Source: an uncultured Sphingobacteriaceae bacterium (GTDB lineage Bacteria > Bacteroidota > Bacteroidia > Sphingobacteriales > Sphingobacteriaceae). Taken from it: DNA of 6,198 bases. Where the stretch lies: NCBI GenBank assembly GCA_946887045.1, contig CAMPKC010000101.1, positions 1-6,198 on the forward strand, given 5' to 3'. The translations under genes were made by a program, and so were the position numbers. Below are positions 1 to 5,689 of the stretch, piece by piece; position 1 is the first letter of the stretch, and each line of letters starts with the position of its first letter. The notes under the pieces are model-generated. The model ran no database searches, was not told where the DNA came from, and saw only the letters and a program-made list of their open reading frames with translations.

Positions 1-999
1 ATCTCTCTGGCCTTTATCAACTTCTATTTTCAGCGCGACTGGTATTACTTCGTCCTGACCTTCTGTATTACGCTGGTTATTTGCTATACCGTTTTTTACT
101 ATTTAATAGAGCGCTATGTCTATAGCAAAATTAAACTGATTTATAAGCTGATCCATAATCTTAAGCTGGGTAAAGATTTAAAAGATGCTCTTGGCGAATA
201 TGTAAGCAATGATCCTATAAACGATGTTGAACATGAAGTTACCGAATGGGCAAGAGACAAAAAGATAGAAATTGAAGCCTTAAAAAACCAGGAGCAGTTC
301 AGACGCGAATTCCTTGCCAATATATCCCACGAGTTTAAAACTCCGCTGTTTGCCATTCAGGGCTATATAGAGGCTGTCATAGAAGATGGCCTTGATGATC
401 CCGATCTGACCCGCTCGTTTTTAACAAAAGCTTCCCGGAACATTGACCGGCTAAGCTTATTGGTTAAAGATTTAGATGTGATTTCTAAGCTTGAAAGCGG
501 TGAGGCGCCTATCAACTTCGAAAAATTCGATATCACGATTTTAATTAAAGATGTGATCGAACAGATGGAACATAAAGCTAAGAAGCATAAAATTGAACTT
601 GTTTTCAAGGATAAGTACGATAGCGCGATTTGGGTAAATGCCGACAGGGATAAGATTTGCCAGGTTTTAGTCAACCTCATCGACAACTCGATCAAATACG
701 GAAAGGAACATGGCTTTACCGCGATTAAATTGTTTGAATTGCATGATCAGATTTTAGTTGAGGTAACAGATAACGGAATTGGTATTGAAGAGAAATATCT
801 GCCGAGATTATTTGAACGCTTTTACCGGACCGATCAAAGCAGATCCAGACAAATAGGAGGCTCCGGACTTGGACTCGCCATCGTAAAGCATATCCTCGAA
901 GCGCATGAGCAAACCATCACCGTTCGGAGTACCGAAGGTATAGGCACTACCTTTGCATTTACACTCGAACGGGTAATGCCCGGTATCATAACTGTTTAA
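1..999 (+). CDS. Sensor histidine kinase, PhoR-like, 5'-truncated
   Basis: The frame is open from base 1 to the TAA at 997-999 (332 residues); the true start lies upstream. Residues 1-10 look like the end of a first membrane helix, and residues about 15-36 form a second one, so there is little or no periplasmic sensor domain between them. A charged, HAMP-like linker (about 39-100) leads to the dimerisation/phosphoacceptor box FLANISHEFKTPL with the phosphorylated His at residue 110. The ATPase domain follows: N box around N229 (LVNLIDNSIKY), G1 DNGIGI at 257-262, F box LFERFYR at 270-276, and G2 GGSGLGLAI at 286-294. All catalytic boxes are intact, so it should be an active membrane kinase. 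The FERFYRTDQSRSRQIGGSG stretch is typical of PhoR-type kinases, and the next genes encode phosphate uptake, so phosphate sensing is the likely role. This is an inference; other envelope signals are possible. The cognate response regulator is not in the window. Confidence 0.93.
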   Translation: MSLAFINFYFQRDWYYFVLTFCITLVICYTVFYYLIERYVYSKIKLIYKLIHNLKLGKDLKDALGEYVSNDPINDVEHEVTEWARDKKIEIEALKNQEQFRREFLANISHEFKTPLFAIQGYIEAVIEDGLDDPDLTRSFLTKASRNIDRLSLLVKDLDVISKLESGEAPINFEKFDITILIKDVIEQMEHKAKKHKIELVFKDKYDSAIWVNADRDKICQVLVNLIDNSIKYGKEHGFTAIKLFELHDQILVEVTDNGIGIEEKYLPRLFERFYRTDQSRSRQIGGSGLGLAIVKHILEAHEQTITVRSTEGIGTTFAFTLERVMPGIITV

Positions 1000-1000
1000 A

Positions 1001-1033
1001 CTTAACATTAACTTAACATTAACTTCATACTTT
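1001..1033 (+). promoter_or_regulatory. PHO-box-like 11-bp direct repeat
   Basis: The unit CTTAACATTAA occurs at 1001-1011 and again, unchanged, at 1012-1022. A weaker third unit, CTTCATACTTT, follows at 1023-1033. TTAACA therefore recurs at 1002 and 1013, with the degenerate TTCATA at 1024, exactly one helical turn apart. PhoB/PhoP-family regulators are known to bind direct repeats with 11-bp period (TTAACA-like in Bacillus, CTGTCAT-like in enterics). The second TTAACA ends 9 nt before the TAnnTTTG element, the position expected of an activator site that replaces the upstream promoter element. That it binds a phosphate regulator is inferred from sequence and from the genes downstream. Confidence 0.6.
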
Positions 1034-1035
1034 TG
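1028..1035 (+). promoter_or_regulatory. Bacteroidota -7 element, phosphate operon promoter
   Basis: TACTTTTG matches the Bacteroidota -7 consensus TAnnTTTG exactly. No TTTG-like -33 element sits at the usual distance upstream; that space is filled by the 11-bp repeats, which fits an activator-dependent promoter. Transcription would start at about 1040, giving a leader of roughly 15 nt. The promoter lies in the 55-nt gap after the kinase gene, so the downstream pair can be expressed independently of the kinase. Confidence 0.55.
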
Positions 1036-1045
1036 TAACCTTCAC

Positions 1046-1052
1046 AAAAGGA
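1046..1052 (+). promoter_or_regulatory. Ribosome binding site of the DUF47 gene
   Basis: AAAAGGA lies 2 nt before the ATG at 1055. It is purine-rich but closer to the start than a classical Shine-Dalgarno site, which is common in Bacteroidota where such sites are weak. It supports the chosen start. Confidence 0.4.
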
Positions 1053-1054
1053 AT

Positions 1055-1702
1055 ATGTCATTAAATAACATTTTACAGTACTTCGTTCCTAAAGATCGCA
1101 AGTTCTTTCCCCTCTTCGAAAACGGAAGTGCCAATCTGGTTGAGATCGCCCAGGTTCTGGTAAAACTGCTTAACTCAACCGATGAGATTGAAAAGCAGGA
1201 ATTAACCAAAGTGATTGAGGATCTGGAGCATAAAGGCGATGAAATTACCCACCAGATCTTTCTGGAACTGGGTAAAAACTTCATCACTCCGTTCGACAGA
1301 GAAGACATCCATTTACTGGCTACCGTTGTTGACGATATTGCCGATTTTATCCACGGCTCTTCAACCCGTATCCAGTTATATAAGATCCACGACATTACGC
1401 CGGCTATGAAACAGCTGGGTGATTTGATCCTTCAGGGATGTCAGGACCTGGATAAAGCCATATTAGAGCTTAAGAATTTAAAGAACTTACGCCTTATCGC
1501 CGAGTCCTGCGTTCGCATAAACAGCATGGAAAATCAGGCCGATGCTGTGTTTGAAAGAGCTGTTGCAGATTTATTCGAATACGAGCAGGATGCAAAAGTT
1601 ATCATAAAATATAAAGAAGTGTTGTCGTCTTTAGAAACAGCTACAGATAAATGCGAGGATGCCGCAAATGTTCTGGAGTCTATTTTGATTAAACACGCTT
1701 AA
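1055..1702 (+). CDS. DUF47 / PhoU-like Pit accessory protein
   Basis: This is a 215-residue, almost wholly helical cytoplasmic protein of the DUF47 family (distant PhoU relatives), which usually accompanies Pit transporters. Seen in the sequence: the family hallmark FITPFDREDI at 76-85, and repeated acidic pairs spaced as in PhoU metal sites: E58xxxD62 (EHKGD), D93xxxD97, E159xxxD163 (ENQAD) and E194xxxD198 (ETATD). The two E/D clusters reflect the internal two-fold repeat of three-helix bundles. Length is normal for the family. The ATG is supported by the nearby AAAAGGA and by the usual short N-terminus ending in a VPKDRKFF-type segment. The gene stops 11 nt before pit, so the two are almost certainly co-transcribed. 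PhoU-like proteins bind metals and modulate phosphate transport or signalling; a regulatory role on the adjacent permease is the likely job, but the exact mechanism for DUF47 is less well established. Confidence 0.93.
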   Translation: MSLNNILQYFVPKDRKFFPLFENGSANLVEIAQVLVKLLNSTDEIEKQELTKVIEDLEHKGDEITHQIFLELGKNFITPFDREDIHLLATVVDDIADFIHGSSTRIQLYKIHDITPAMKQLGDLILQGCQDLDKAILELKNLKNLRLIAESCVRINSMENQADAVFERAVADLFEYEQDAKVIIKYKEVLSSLETATDKCEDAANVLESILIKHA

Positions 1703-1713
1703 TCGGCATATCA

Positions 1714-2700
1714 ATGGTTACGACCCTTCTTATTGTAGTAATTGCCCTGGCAATTATCTTCGATTTTATTAACGGCTTTCACGATGCGGCCAACTCTATA
1801 GCTACAATAGTTTCCACAAAAGTATTGTCGCCATTAACCGCAGTTATCTGGGCAGCCTTTTTCAATTTCATTGCCTATTTTATATTTCCTCTGCACGTTG
1901 CCGATACCATTGCCAAAACGGTAGACGCCACGGCCATCAGCTTAACCGTTGTGGGTGCGGGATTAACAGCCGCTATTGCCTGGAACCTCCTCACCTGGTG
2001 GTTAGGTATCCCATCCAGTTCATCGCATACATTAATAGGAGGCTTCGCCGGCGCTGCTGTTGCGCATGCTGGTTTTGATGTGGTAAGATATTCTAAGATA
2101 ATGCCTACGGTTTATTTTATCGTGCTTGCACCGCTGATCGGTATGATAATGTCGTATACGATATCAATCATAACCATGCATTTGTGTAAACGGGCAAACC
2201 CCTCAAAGGTCGATAAAATCTTCAGGCGTTTACAGTTAGTCTCTGCTGCCGCGTATAGTTTAGGTCACGGTGGTAACGACGCTCAAAAAGTAATGGGAAT
2301 TATCGGGGCAGCTTTAATTGCCTCTAATGTAATCCCCGGCATGGACCAATTGCCGATGTGGGTTCCGCTAAGCTGTCATGCTGCAATCTCTTTAGGAACG
2401 ATGTTCGGCGGCTGGAAAATCGTAAAAACAATGGGTCAGAAAGTAACAAAGCTCTCTCCCTTTGAAGGATTTTCCGCAGAGAGCGCAGGAGCTTTAACCT
2501 TATTCGGCACTGCCGCTTTAGGTATTCCGGTTTCCACCACACATACCATTACAGGTTCAATTATGGGCGCCGGTATCACTAAAAGGATATCTGCGGTTAG
2601 ATGGGGCGTTACCATCAACATTATCTGGGCATGGGTATTAACAATCCCGGTTTCAGCTGTTCTGGCCGCTTTAGTTTACTACCTTTTCAGCTCCTTCTAA
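1714..2700 (+). CDS. pit: Inorganic phosphate transporter, Pit/PHO4 family
   Basis: This 328-residue polytopic inner-membrane protein belongs to the PiT (PHO4) family, which imports inorganic phosphate, in bacteria often as a metal-phosphate complex driven by the proton gradient. The internal inverted duplication of the family is visible: GFHDAANSIAT at 21-31 pairs with GHGGNDAQKVMGI at 184-196 (the two D-A-A-N / N-D-A substrate signatures), and GIPSSSSHTLIGG at 98-110 pairs with GIPVSTTHTITGS at 270-282. About ten hydrophobic helices surround a short basic cytoplasmic loop near 158-173. The length is that of the compact bacterial forms. The ATG at 1714 puts the first helix directly at the N-terminus. 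No clear Shine-Dalgarno site lies in the 11-nt gap, so translation may be coupled to the DUF47 gene. It is intact, with no missing key residue. Confidence 0.96.
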   Translation: MVTTLLIVVIALAIIFDFINGFHDAANSIATIVSTKVLSPLTAVIWAAFFNFIAYFIFPLHVADTIAKTVDATAISLTVVGAGLTAAIAWNLLTWWLGIPSSSSHTLIGGFAGAAVAHAGFDVVRYSKIMPTVYFIVLAPLIGMIMSYTISIITMHLCKRANPSKVDKIFRRLQLVSAAAYSLGHGGNDAQKVMGIIGAALIASNVIPGMDQLPMWVPLSCHAAISLGTMFGGWKIVKTMGQKVTKLSPFEGFSAESAGALTLFGTAALGIPVSTTHTITGSIMGAGITKRISAVRWGVTINIIWAWVLTIPVSAVLAALVYYLFSSF

Positions 2701-2719
2701 ACAGGATTTAAATCATAAG

Positions 2720-2762
2720 AAACGGGGCTGAACCTTTCATAACGAAAGCAGCCCCGTTTTTT
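2720..2762 (+). terminator. Intrinsic terminator of the DUF47-pit operon
   Basis: A perfect 11-bp stem, AAACGGGGCTG (2720-2730) with CAGCCCCGTTT (2749-2759), is capped by a second small stem, CTTTC (2734-2738) with GAAAG (2744-2748). It runs into six T residues (2757-2762). It begins 20 nt after the pit stop codon. This is a textbook rho-independent terminator. Confidence 0.9.
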
Positions 2763-2995
2763 GTTTCAAGTCCTCGCTGTCCTTACGCAAATCACACGCT
2801 CGCTGCGGGCTTTTCACGTCAACCGGGTTTAATATGCACAGCAGGTACTGCTATCGCCAGCAGCTAGAAAAAGAGTCAAACACCTTTGTCGACCCGATCG
2901 GGAATCGTAATACGTTATACCAGCAAGAAGAGGAATGTACTCAGCATTAGGATTCCCGCCTGCGCAGGAATGACGGGCGGGGTGGTTGTACATCA
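2763..2995. other. Intergenic stretch with no convincing gene
   Basis: Reading frames here are short, lack start signals and resemble no protein I recognise. The stretch 2760-2880 has a patchwork look with small inverted repeats, for example AGCAG-GTA-CTGCT near 2840-2853. It contains the REP-like palindrome listed separately and abuts copy 1 of the structured element. I assign no function. Confidence 0.5.
2952..2971. repeat. REP-like palindrome with CCTGCGCAGG core
   Basis: The core CCTGCGCAGG at 2959-2968 is a perfect 10-bp palindrome. It is enclosed by ATTCC (2952-2956) and GGAAT (2967-2971), so the whole can fold as a hairpin with one C/A mismatch. Hairpins of this ATTCCCGC...GCAGGAAT type recur between genes in many bacteria. 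Only one copy is visible in the window, so its repeat status is recalled from general knowledge, not shown here. Confidence 0.45.
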
Positions 2996-3049
2996 ATCTG
3001 CATTCAGCAACCCAACATACCCCGAAACCCTAAGTTCCGGAGGGGTTGG

Positions 3050-3280
3050 GCCATCCCGCAAGTGCCGGAAATAAATTTGCCGTCAGCAGCCTGTGCGCCA
3101 GAAAAGGGCCTCGGCTGTTTAAGAAGCAATGGCCAGCAGCGCAGATTAAACAGGCGCAGACCTGAGCGCTGCCGGCAAATTTGTGTAATGGACTGTGCGA
3201 AAAGGCACCTCGGGAGGGCACAAGAGTTTTGGTCCTTTTGCGGACAAAAGGACTAGCCGCCGCGGCCATAAGCGGATCGA
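3050..3280. repeat. Structured MITE-like element, copy 1 (short centre)
   Basis: This 231-bp element matches 5279-5620 and 5729-6070 along both outer parts but has a different, much shorter centre. The ends, GCCATCCCGCAAGTGCCGG (3050-3068) and CCGCGGCCATAAGCGGATCG (3260-3279), are imperfect inverted repeats. Inside are a perfect 10-bp pair, AAATTTGCCG (3073-3082) with CGGCAAATTT (3173-3182), and within that loop CTGTTTAA (3115-3122) with TTAAACAG (3146-3153). The centre is a perfect hairpin, GTCCTTTTG (3232-3240) with CAAAAGGAC (3245-3253). There is no transposase, so it would be non-autonomous if mobile. A reverse-strand frame through it (3146-3361, GTG start) has no ribosome site and reads across the presumed hisS terminator, so I do not call it a gene. 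Confidence 0.7.
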
Positions 3281-3297
3281 ATACACTTTAGAGAATA

Positions 3298-3325
3298 ACG
3301 CAGACAGCGTTCTAAACGTCTGCGT
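3298..3325 (-). terminator. Possible terminator downstream of hisS
   Basis: ACGCAGAC (3298-3305) and GTCTGCGT (3318-3325) form a perfect 8-bp stem, extended by GTT/AAC inside after a 3-nt bulge. Read on the minus strand, the hairpin follows the hisS stop by about 43 nt and is trailed by a moderately T-rich TTATTCTCT. The T tract is weak, so efficiency is uncertain. No T tract follows on the plus strand. Confidence 0.4.
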
Positions 3326-3368
3326 CCTACCCATATCGTCATTGCATGATCGGCTTAACACCCGAAAG

Positions 3369-4763
3369 CTATTTTAACCTCTCAATCAATTCCTCTCTCG
3401 TCACCTTAACCTGCTCACCAGTCTTCATCTCCTTTAAAGTCAGCATACCCGTCTCCATTTCATCTGTCCCGATTAATAACACAAAAGGAATCTGCTTATT
3501 ATCGGCATAGCTCATTTGCTTTTTCAGCTTGGCAGAAGAAGGATAAAGCTCGGCCGCTACTCCATTGCTGCGTAAATCCTGTAGTATAGGCAAAGCAAAG
3601 GATTCAGCCGCAGGATCGAAATTTGCGATCAATATCCGGGTTGTCTCTTCTGTACTCTCAGGGAAAAGATTTAATTCTTCCAGAACGTCGTAAATTCTAT
3701 CAGCTCCAAAAGAAATACCTGCTCCTGTTAAGTCCTTTAGGCCAAACATTCCGGTGAGGTCATCATAACGACCGCCACCGCCGATACTACCCATAGCGAC
3801 CTCGTTAGTTTTAACCTCGAAGATTGCACCCGTGTAATAGTTCAGGCCGCGGGCAAGGGTAATGTCGAGTTCGAGATGAGATTTGAGATTTGAGATTTGA
3901 GATTTGAGAAGTCCCACATAGGTGAAAATAGCTTCAATTTCCTCTATTCCCTTCAGACCGGTCTCAGAACTCTTAAGAACTCCTTTAAGACTTTGGATCT
4001 TATCTTCATTGCTGCCTTCGAGAAGAATTACGGGCTTTAGTCTTTCGATATCGTCCTGCGTAAAGCCACGTTCGATAAGTTCTTTCGTAACACCATCAAA
4101 CCCGATCTTATCAAGTTTATCGATAGCGACCGTCATATCCACAATCAATTCGGGCTTGCCAATGATTTCGGCTATGCCGGATAAGATTTTTCTGTTATTG
4201 ATTTTTATTGAGAAATCCTTTAACCCAAGTTTGCTTAAGGCTTCATCGTAAATCAGGATAAATTCCGCTTCGTTCAAAAGACTCTCAGATCCTACCACAT
4301 CGGCATCGCACTGGTAAAACTCACGGTAGCGGCCCTTTTGCGGACGATCCGCACGCCAAACTGGCTGTATCTGAAAACGTTTAAAGGGGAATGAAATCTC
4401 ATGCTGGTGCATTACCACGTACCGGGCAAAAGGAACGGTCAGATCATAGCGAAGAGCCTTCTCTGAAATCACCGGCAGTAAATTTTTAGAACTGAACTCA
4501 AAGCTATCTGATTTTTGCTTCTTACCTTCTGCATCTTTCCAGTAGTCGCCGGAATTCAGGATTTTAAAAATAAGCTTATCTCCCTCATCACCATATTTCC
4601 CGGTAAGAGTTTCCAGGTTCTCCATTGTGGGAGTTTGAATTTCCTGGTAACCGAACTTTTTGAAAACAGATTTAATAGTATCAAAAATATAATTCCGTTT
4701 CACCATTTCTGAAGGTGAAAAATCTCTTGTGCCCTTTGGAACGGAGGGTTTAATACTCGCCAT
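3369..4763 (-). CDS. hisS: Histidyl-tRNA synthetase
   Basis: This 464-residue class II aminoacyl-tRNA synthetase charges tRNA-His with histidine in the cytoplasm, using ATP. Seen in order: the N-terminal [13 protein letters not shown] block; motif 1 region around QEIQTPTME (40-48); [11 protein letters not shown] (107-117); motif 2 with [19 protein letters not shown] (135-153); the histidine-specific [10 protein letters not shown] (303-312) and GGGGRYDDL (328-336); motif 3 [13 protein letters not shown] (347-359); and a C-terminal anticodon-binding domain from about 375 to the end. It ends in TAG. The ATG at 4763 gives the conserved start, and the next usable start would remove conserved residues. 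Odd point: residues about 287-296 ([10 protein letters not shown]) are encoded by a 7-bp tandem repeat, just before the [10 protein letters not shown] motif. The gene stands alone on the minus strand between repeat-rich spacers, with its own promoter. Confidence 0.97.
   Translation of the reverse strand: MASIKPSVPKGTRDFSPSEMVKRNYIFDTIKSVFKKFGYQEIQTPTMENLETLTGKYGDEGDKLIFKILNSGDYWKDAEGKKQKSDSFEFSSKNLLPVISEKALRYDLTVPFARYVVMHQHEISFPFKRFQIQPVWRADRPQKGRYREFYQCDADVVGSESLLNEAEFILIYDEALSKLGLKDFSIKINNRKILSGIAEIIGKPELIVDMTVAIDKLDKIGFDGVTKELIERGFTQDDIERLKPVILLEGSNEDKIQSLKGVLKSSETGLKGIEEIEAIFTYVGLLKSQISNLKSHLELDITLARGLNYYTGAIFEVKTNEVAMGSIGGGGRYDDLTGMFGLKDLTGAGISFGADRIYDVLEELNLFPESTEETTRILIANFDPAAESFALPILQDLRSNGVAAELYPSSAKLKKQMSYADNKQIPFVLLIGTDEMETGMLTLKEMKTGEQVKVTREELIERLK
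3873..3909. repeat. Heptamer tandem repeat GAGATTT inside hisS
   Basis: On the plus strand GAGATTT occurs four times in exact tandem (3878-3884, 3885-3891, 3892-3898, 3899-3905), flanked by partial units GAGAT at 3873-3877 and GAGA at 3906-3909. On the coding strand it reads AAATCTC and gives the peptide segment KSQISNLKS, since three heptamers encode seven residues. It is in frame and adds no stop. One unit gained or lost would shift the hisS frame. Confidence 0.9.
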
Positions 4764-4768
4764 AAGCG

Positions 4769-4776
4769 CAAAAGTA
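4769..4776 (-). promoter_or_regulatory. hisS -7 promoter element
   Basis: Read on the minus strand the bases are TACTTTTG, an exact TAnnTTTG match identical to the element before the phosphate operon. It ends only 5 nt before the hisS ATG. No good TTTG -33 element is seen at the usual distance; the region there reads GGTTTTAC. No Shine-Dalgarno site lies before the ATG. If this element is used, the mRNA would be leaderless or nearly so. Confidence 0.5.
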
Positions 4777-4856
4777 CAAAATCAAAGAATAGTAAAACCC
4801 ATCTGGTTTAAAAGCAAAATACAAACGCGCTTGTCAGCGATACAAATGCACCTTGT

Positions 4857-4881
4857 GATCTCGACCAAAGGGAGAGATCTC
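4857..4881. repeat. Small inverted repeat GATCTC...GAGATC
   Basis: GATCTC (4857-4862) is separated by an 11-nt GACCAAAGGGA-type spacer from GAGATC (4874-4879), and the right arm extends to the palindrome GAGATCTC (4874-4881). It resembles short dispersed intergenic repeats of Bacteroidota genomes, but only one copy is present here. A plus-strand frame through it (4729-4914) overlaps the hisS start antisense and is not credible as a gene. Confidence 0.35.
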
Positions 4882-4925
4882 CTGAATAACCTTAGACAAG
4901 GCAGGCTGCTTTAACCACCTCCGCC

Positions 4926-4960
4926 CACCTCACCCTTGATCCCTCTCCTCAAGGAGAGGG
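4926..4960 (+). repeat. CCCTCTCC hairpin repeat, copy 1
   Basis: CCCTCTCC (4941-4948) and GGAGAGGG (4953-4960) form a perfect 8-bp hairpin around the loop TCAA, preceded by a CACCTCACCCTTGAT leader. Two further copies follow in this spacer, one inverted and one cut short. It is a REP-like intergenic repeat; orientation is given relative to this copy. Confidence 0.65.
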
Positions 4961-5054
4961 TGTTGGCGCTTTAGCCGGTATGATGCCTGGCTTGTAGGCG
5001 GCTTAGGGAAAATGTAGTTTTTAAAGTTCCAATCGTTGTATTACACGCCTCTGG

Positions 5055-5091
5055 TTCCCTTCTCCTTGAGGAAAAGATTAGGGATGAGGTG
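5055..5091 (-). repeat. CCCTCTCC hairpin repeat, copy 2 (inverted, degenerate)
   Basis: Read on the minus strand this matches copy 1 at 4926-4960: a CACCTCATCCCTAAT-like leader, then TCCTCAAGGAGA. One arm has lost complementarity (GGAAAAG in place of GGAGAGG on the plus strand), so the hairpin is decayed. Confidence 0.55.
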
Positions 5092-5109
5092 ATAAAATGA
5101 TGGTGTAAT

Positions 5110-5137
5110 CACCTTACCCTTTATCCCTCTCCTCGAG
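5110..5137 (+). repeat. CCCTCTCC hairpin repeat, copy 3 (truncated)
   Basis: The CACCTTACCCTTTATCCCTC leader and left arm match copy 1, but the sequence departs at CCTCGAG and the right arm is missing. With copy 2 it forms an inverted pair: AGGTGAT (5087-5093) and ATCACCT (5108-5114) around a 14-nt loop. Confidence 0.5.
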
Positions 5138-5168
5138 CCCAATGAGGCCGGCTACAATGCCTTAACCG

Positions 5169-5239
5169 CCTATCCGGTCTCTCACGGACATCCCCATTTT
5201 AAAATCATTCTTAGACCCCTGCTATCTGCATCCAGCAAC
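5169..5239 (+). repeat. Spacer module, copy A
   Basis: This module begins CCTATCCGGTCT, then CTCACGGACAT, a CCATTTTAAAAT block, TTCTTAGACCCCT and ATCTGCATCCAGCAAC. It recurs in diverged form at 5625-5689 and 6086-6160. The last part, ATCTGCATTCAGCAAC, also stands before structured element copy 1 (2996-3010). No coding potential is apparent. Confidence 0.7.
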
Positions 5240-5374
5240 AGAACACCTAAACCCCAAAATAACCTACGAAGCCTTTGTGCCATCCCGCATTGCCGGAACG
5301 AAATTTGTAGACAGTAGGCCACGTGCACCGGAATAGGGCATCAGCTGTTTAAGAAGCATGGCCAAAAGCGTAGA

Positions 5375-5494
5375 TTAAACAGGCGCAGCCCTGAGCGCTG
5401 CTGGCAAATCTGTGCTTGGGGATGTGCAGAAAGGCACCTCGTGAGGGCACAAGAGTTTATTCACTTTGTGTTTATCTTTCTTTTTGGTGTTCAT
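5375..5494 (-). other. 39-codon mini-ORF in element copy 2 (doubtful gene)
   Basis: On the minus strand an ATG at 5494, preceded by AAAGGGAG and a 3-nt gap, opens a 39-residue frame that starts MNTKKKDKHK (very basic) and ends LPAALRAAPV. The stop TAA lies in the TTAAACAG arm. Its last 27 residues match a frame in element copy 1 at 20 of 27 positions. However, between the two copies seven codons change the amino acid and only two are silent, so I see no sign of selection on a protein. An identical frame lies at 5825-5944. I list it because its start site looks real, not because I believe it is an established gene. Confidence 0.2.
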
Positions 5495-5549
5495 GGTCTC
5501 CCTTTGGTCGGCATGCTTCTTTTGCGGTCAAACCGACCGGAGGGAGCTC

Positions 5550-5594
5550 ATGAGAACCATTGAAAAACAATTAAAAACTCGAATAAAGAAGTAG
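5550..5594 (+). other. 14-codon mini-ORF in element copy 2 (doubtful gene)
   Basis: ATG at 5550 follows GGAGGGAG by 3 nt and opens MRTIEKQLKTRIKK, ending in TAG at 5592-5594. The start region is the mirror image of that of the minus-strand mini-ORF, because both lie in the arms of the same inverted repeat. The same frame recurs at 6000-6044. It may be only a by-product of the hairpin. Confidence 0.15.
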
Positions 5595-5624
5595 CCCTTC
5601 CGCGGCAATGAGCGGATCGAATTC

Positions 5625-5689
5625 CTCACGGACATTTCCATTTTAAAATGTGCATCGTTCTTAGACCCCTATTATCTGCATCCAGCAAC
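5625..5689 (+). repeat. Spacer module, copy B
   Basis: It begins directly at CTCACGGACAT, lacking the CCTATCCGGTCT of copies A and C, and follows the GAATTC at the end of element copy 2. It differs from copy A by at least four substitutions and a 6-nt insertion (GTGCATCG region) before base 5673, after which it is identical to copy A. Confidence 0.7.

Larger units (their letters stand above)
5279..5620. repeat. Structured MITE-like element, copy 2 (long centre)
   Basis: This 342-bp element shares its outer parts with copy 1 at 3050-3280. Ends GCCATCCCGCATTGCCGG (5279-5296) and CGGCAATGAGCGGATCG (5603-5619) are imperfect inverted repeats. The scaffold keeps CTGTTTAA (5345-5352) with TTAAACAG (5375-5382), and the GGCACCTC-GTGAGGGCAC hairpin (5433-5450). 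The centre, 5456-5587, is a long imperfect inverted repeat: TTTATTC at the base with GAATAAA (5581-5587), and near the tip CTCCCTTTGGTCGG (5498-5511) with CCGACCGGAGGGAG (5533-5546), a 14-bp stem with two G-T pairs and a 21-nt loop. The loop holds CTTTTGCGGTCAAA, which resembles the CTTTTGCGGACAAA at the tip of copy 1. No enzyme is encoded. It may be a non-autonomous mobile element, a structured RNA, or both. Confidence 0.75.
5223..5624 (+). repeat. 402-bp perfect direct repeat, left copy
   Basis: All 402 bases equal those at 5673-6074, shifted by 450. The repeat spans the end of the spacer module, 39 bp of linking sequence, structured element copy 2 and a terminal ATTC. Identity stops sharply at both ends. 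This indicates very recent duplication, conversion or parallel insertion, unless it is an assembly artefact. Confidence 0.95.

Noticed and set aside
363..695. 110-codon minus-strand frame antisense to the histidine kinase
   Set aside because: It lies wholly opposite an intact kinase with all catalytic boxes, has low-complexity Ser/Leu-rich composition typical of antisense shadow frames, and no start signal.
3030..3361. Overlapping minus-strand frames of 71-79 codons across structured element copy 1
   Set aside because: They lack ribosome sites, one starts at GTG and runs through the likely hisS terminator, and comparison with copies 2/3 shows no protein-level conservation.
3922..4251. 109-codon plus-strand frame antisense to hisS
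   Set aside because: It is a Ser/Leu/Ile-rich shadow of an intact, well-conserved synthetase gene.
4729..4914. 61-codon plus-strand frame across the hisS start
   Set aside because: It overlaps the conserved N-terminus and promoter of hisS antisense and passes through the GATCTC repeat; no plausible product.
5279..5620. Group II intron, retron or integron attC site
   Set aside because: No reverse transcriptase or integrase frame, no recognisable domain V, and no attC core triplets; folding alone is not enough to assign any of these.
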